A DNA stretch of 64,000 bases from Papio anubis (lineage: Eukaryota; Chordata; Mammalia; Primates; Cercopithecidae), in contig NC_044986.1 of NCBI RefSeq assembly GCF_008728515.1, forward strand, positions 58,393,159-58,457,158, in the 5' to 3' direction. The translations under genes were made by a program, and so were the position numbers. Under the pieces are notes generated by a model. The model worked only from the letters and a program-made list of their open reading frames with translations. It ran no database searches and had not been told where the DNA came from. Shown here one piece after another: positions 63,195 to 64,000 of this stretch. Within the stretch, counting starts at the first letter, position 1; each line of letters opens with the position of its first letter.

Positions 63195-63254
63195 CTGCTG
63201 GGTGGGAAGCCCCGCCAGGCCGAGCGCAGGACCCCTCAGACTCGGCCCCTCCAT
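63195..63254 (-). CDS. RTKN2: RTKN2 coding exon 1 (residues 1-20)
   Basis: Starts with ATG at 63254 and encodes MEGPSLRGPALGLAGLPTQQ, the recognisable rhotekin-2 N-terminus, ending in a gtgaat donor. Context around the ATG is good for initiation (purine at -3, G at +4). The exon ends in phase 0 and joins codon 21 in exon 2. This short segment precedes the HR1 domain and has no domain of its own. It is CpG-rich, unlike all later exons, because it lies within the island. Confidence 0.93.
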
Positions 63255-63402
63255 CTCCAGCGCGAACTGTCCGGGCTGTCGCCACTCTTTCAAAGGAAGA
63301 TTTGAAAAGCCCGCCCCTGGCTGGAGCCGCGGAGGACGCCAACCGCCCGGCTGTACCAAGTCACAGTCGCAGGGGCCGGGGGCGCAGGAGAAGCCCGGCC
63401 GA

Positions 63403-63414
63403 TGCGCACGCGCA
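63403..63414. promoter_or_regulatory. NRF1-type binding site
   Basis: TGCGCACGCGCA is a near-palindromic match to the NRF1 consensus (TGCGCATGCGCA, one difference). It lies about 150 bp upstream of the RTKN2 start codon in the CpG island, a usual place for an NRF1 site near a transcription start. Confidence 0.65.
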
Positions 63415-63447
63415 GTGGGCACGCCTCGCGCCCCGCCGCTCTCGCCG

Positions 63448-63455
63448 CCGGAAGT
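63448..63455 (+). promoter_or_regulatory. ETS/GABPA core site
   Basis: CCGGAAGT is an exact high-affinity ETS core, about 195 bp upstream of the RTKN2 ATG and 34 bp from the NRF1-type site. Close ETS and NRF1 sites are common at TATA-less CpG promoters; use here is inferred. Confidence 0.65.
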
Positions 63456-63482
63456 TGCCGAGACCCCAGGCTCCAGCGCGGC

Positions 63483-63498
63483 GGGGCGGGAGGGAGGG
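63483..63498 (+). promoter_or_regulatory. G-quadruplex-forming motif in the RTKN2 promoter
   Basis: Four G runs of 4, 3, 3 and 3 are separated by single bases (C, A, A), which is the most stable class of quadruplex motif. The G-rich strand is the plus strand, the template for RTKN2. The first G runs also form a GC box (GGGGCGGG). Confidence 0.75.
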
Positions 63499-63659
63499 CG
63501 GCAGCGCCGGACTTAAAGCCGGGACAGGGATGTGGGCGGGCTTGGAACGGGAGTGGGAGGGGCCGCAGGGAAAGATTTGGCGGCGGAGCGCACCTGTCGC
63601 AGCGCAGGTTTCTGGCTGGTGGTTTTCGTGGCACGCCCTTTGCACTGGGAGCCTTCTGC

Positions 63660-64000
63660 CCGCATCCCACCGAAGGCCTTACAAAGTGATCGTAGCTGGA
63701 CAGACTCGAGGCTGCCGTCCCTGTACTCCCAGACAACTCAGGAACCACGGTCTCGCTCTCAGAGAACCAGTAACATTGCTCTCAAACACAGCGCTCGCTG
63801 TCTCCTCTCACCTTGCCCAGCGTTATCACCAGGGTCACCCAGAGATAATGGTTTTATTCATCAGGTTCGTAAGATACTATGTCAGCCATTTCACAAGGTC
63901 TTGTCTTTGCCCCCAGTGTTTATAATCCCAGATGTTCCCCGCCCACTACTCTGTCCACTTACTCTGTTTTCTTGCGAAGGATTTCTTTCAGCTCTCTCAC
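63660..64000. other. 5' flank of RTKN2
   Basis: About 340 bp upstream of the CpG island. No exon, repeat or gene on either strand could be supported. A divergent noncoding transcript is possible from such a promoter, but nothing in the sequence proves one. Confidence 0.5.

Larger units (their letters stand above)
1..63480 (-). other. RTKN2: RTKN2 transcription unit (5' part; first nine coding exons)
   Basis: Nine minus-strand segments join through GT-AG introns into one 340-codon frame that I recognise as rhotekin-2, a Rho-GTPase effector with an HR1/REM domain, an anillin-like region and a PH domain. The family protein is about 609 residues, so a little over half is present; the frame runs off the left edge inside intron 9. 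Known biology: RTKN2 is a cytoplasmic/nuclear scaffold, high in lymphocytes, linked to NF-kB-dependent survival. All coding lengths and phases agree (60, 197, 59, 54, 118, 198, 95, 107 and 132 nt), and no internal stop or frameshift is seen, so this is an intact gene and not a pseudogene. The right end is an approximate transcription start inside the CpG island; the true start was not determined. Confidence 0.96.
63255..63480 (-). other. RTKN2: RTKN2 5' untranslated region (approximate)
   Basis: GC-rich sequence just upstream of the start codon. Read on the minus strand there is no ATG between about 63540 and the annotated start, so the ATG at 63254 is the first that a scanning ribosome would meet and no ATG upstream ORF is present. 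The same reading frame stays open for over 60 codons upstream but has no ATG. The 5' boundary is a guess from promoter motifs. Confidence 0.6.
62900..63660 (-). promoter_or_regulatory. RTKN2: CpG-island promoter of RTKN2
   Basis: The base composition changes abruptly from AT-rich intron to GC-rich DNA dense in CpG, spanning exon 1 and its upstream side. No TATA box is evident, as is usual for CpG-island promoters. Recognisable motifs upstream of the start codon are an NRF1-type palindrome (TGCGCACGCGCA, 63403-63414), an ETS/GABPA core (CCGGAAGT, 63448-63455), GC boxes near 63483-63490 and 63534-63540, and an E2F-like TTTGGCGG at 63576-63583. NRF1 plus ETS suggests constitutive or growth-linked initiation between about 63400 and 63500. 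Motif calls are by eye; no expression data were available. Confidence 0.85.

Noticed and set aside
62880..63422. Minus-strand 180-codon frame containing RTKN2 residues 1-20
   Set aside because: Its apparent start at 63422 is GTG, not ATG, and its end reads through the exon 1 donor into intron 1. Only 63195-63254 is taken as coding.
63010..63925. Plus-strand open frames of 168 and 207 codons over the promoter
   Set aside because: Long frames are expected by chance in CpG-rich DNA; they are Pro/Arg/Gly/Ser-rich, lie antisense to RTKN2 exon 1, and have no recognisable domain.

Overview
This is mammalian nuclear DNA: AT-rich, low coding density, split genes with GT-AG introns, and dense Alu, L1, L2, MIR, MaLR and DNA-transposon copies. 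The youngest AluY copies (48883-49186 and 52697-52980, partly 743-1046) carry variants typical of Old World monkey AluY subfamilies (CTCAAGCCT near the start, GCGTAAACC, ATCCGGCCACTG or close variants). The source is therefore most likely an Old World monkey (macaque, baboon or guenon type); the exact species cannot be told from the sequence alone.

One protein-coding gene is supported: RTKN2 (rhotekin-2, a Rho-GTPase effector), on the minus strand. Its CpG-island promoter and exon 1 lie at the right edge (about 62.9-63.7 kb), and the gene is read right to left. Nine coding segments were located at base resolution: 63195-63254, 57214-57410, 33839-33897, 29237-29290, 27735-27852, 24172-24369, 11104-11198, 6049-6155 and 4982-5113. 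They total 1020 nt and encode residues 1-340 in one continuous frame, with canonical splice sites throughout. They cover the HR1/REM Rho-binding region, the anillin-homology region and the first strands of the PH domain. The rest of the PH domain and the C-terminal tail lie beyond coordinate 1, so the window holds only the 5' part of the gene.

Everything else is intron or flank. The 23.3-kb intron 2 (33898-57213) holds an almost full-length primate L1 (43159-49584, opposite orientation to RTKN2, 11-bp target-site duplication, both ORFs broken, an AluY inside), two MaLR LTRs, a Tigger2-type element interrupted by an Alu, and several Alus. Intron 6 (11199-24171) holds an old 2.2-kb L2 on the minus strand, a second L2 piece, L1M pieces, a probable LTR and several Alus. 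Intron 3 has a nested Alu complex. An old dispersed repeat that I cannot name occurs at least five times, always on the plus strand.

I found no tRNA, rRNA, CRISPR array, operon or other new multigene system. The most useful second looks are the promoter (strong G-quadruplex motif plus NRF1 and ETS sites), the L1 whose antisense promoter would point at RTKN2 exon 3, the homopolymer splice acceptors of exons 2 and 9, and the frame-preserving exons 4, 6 and 9.
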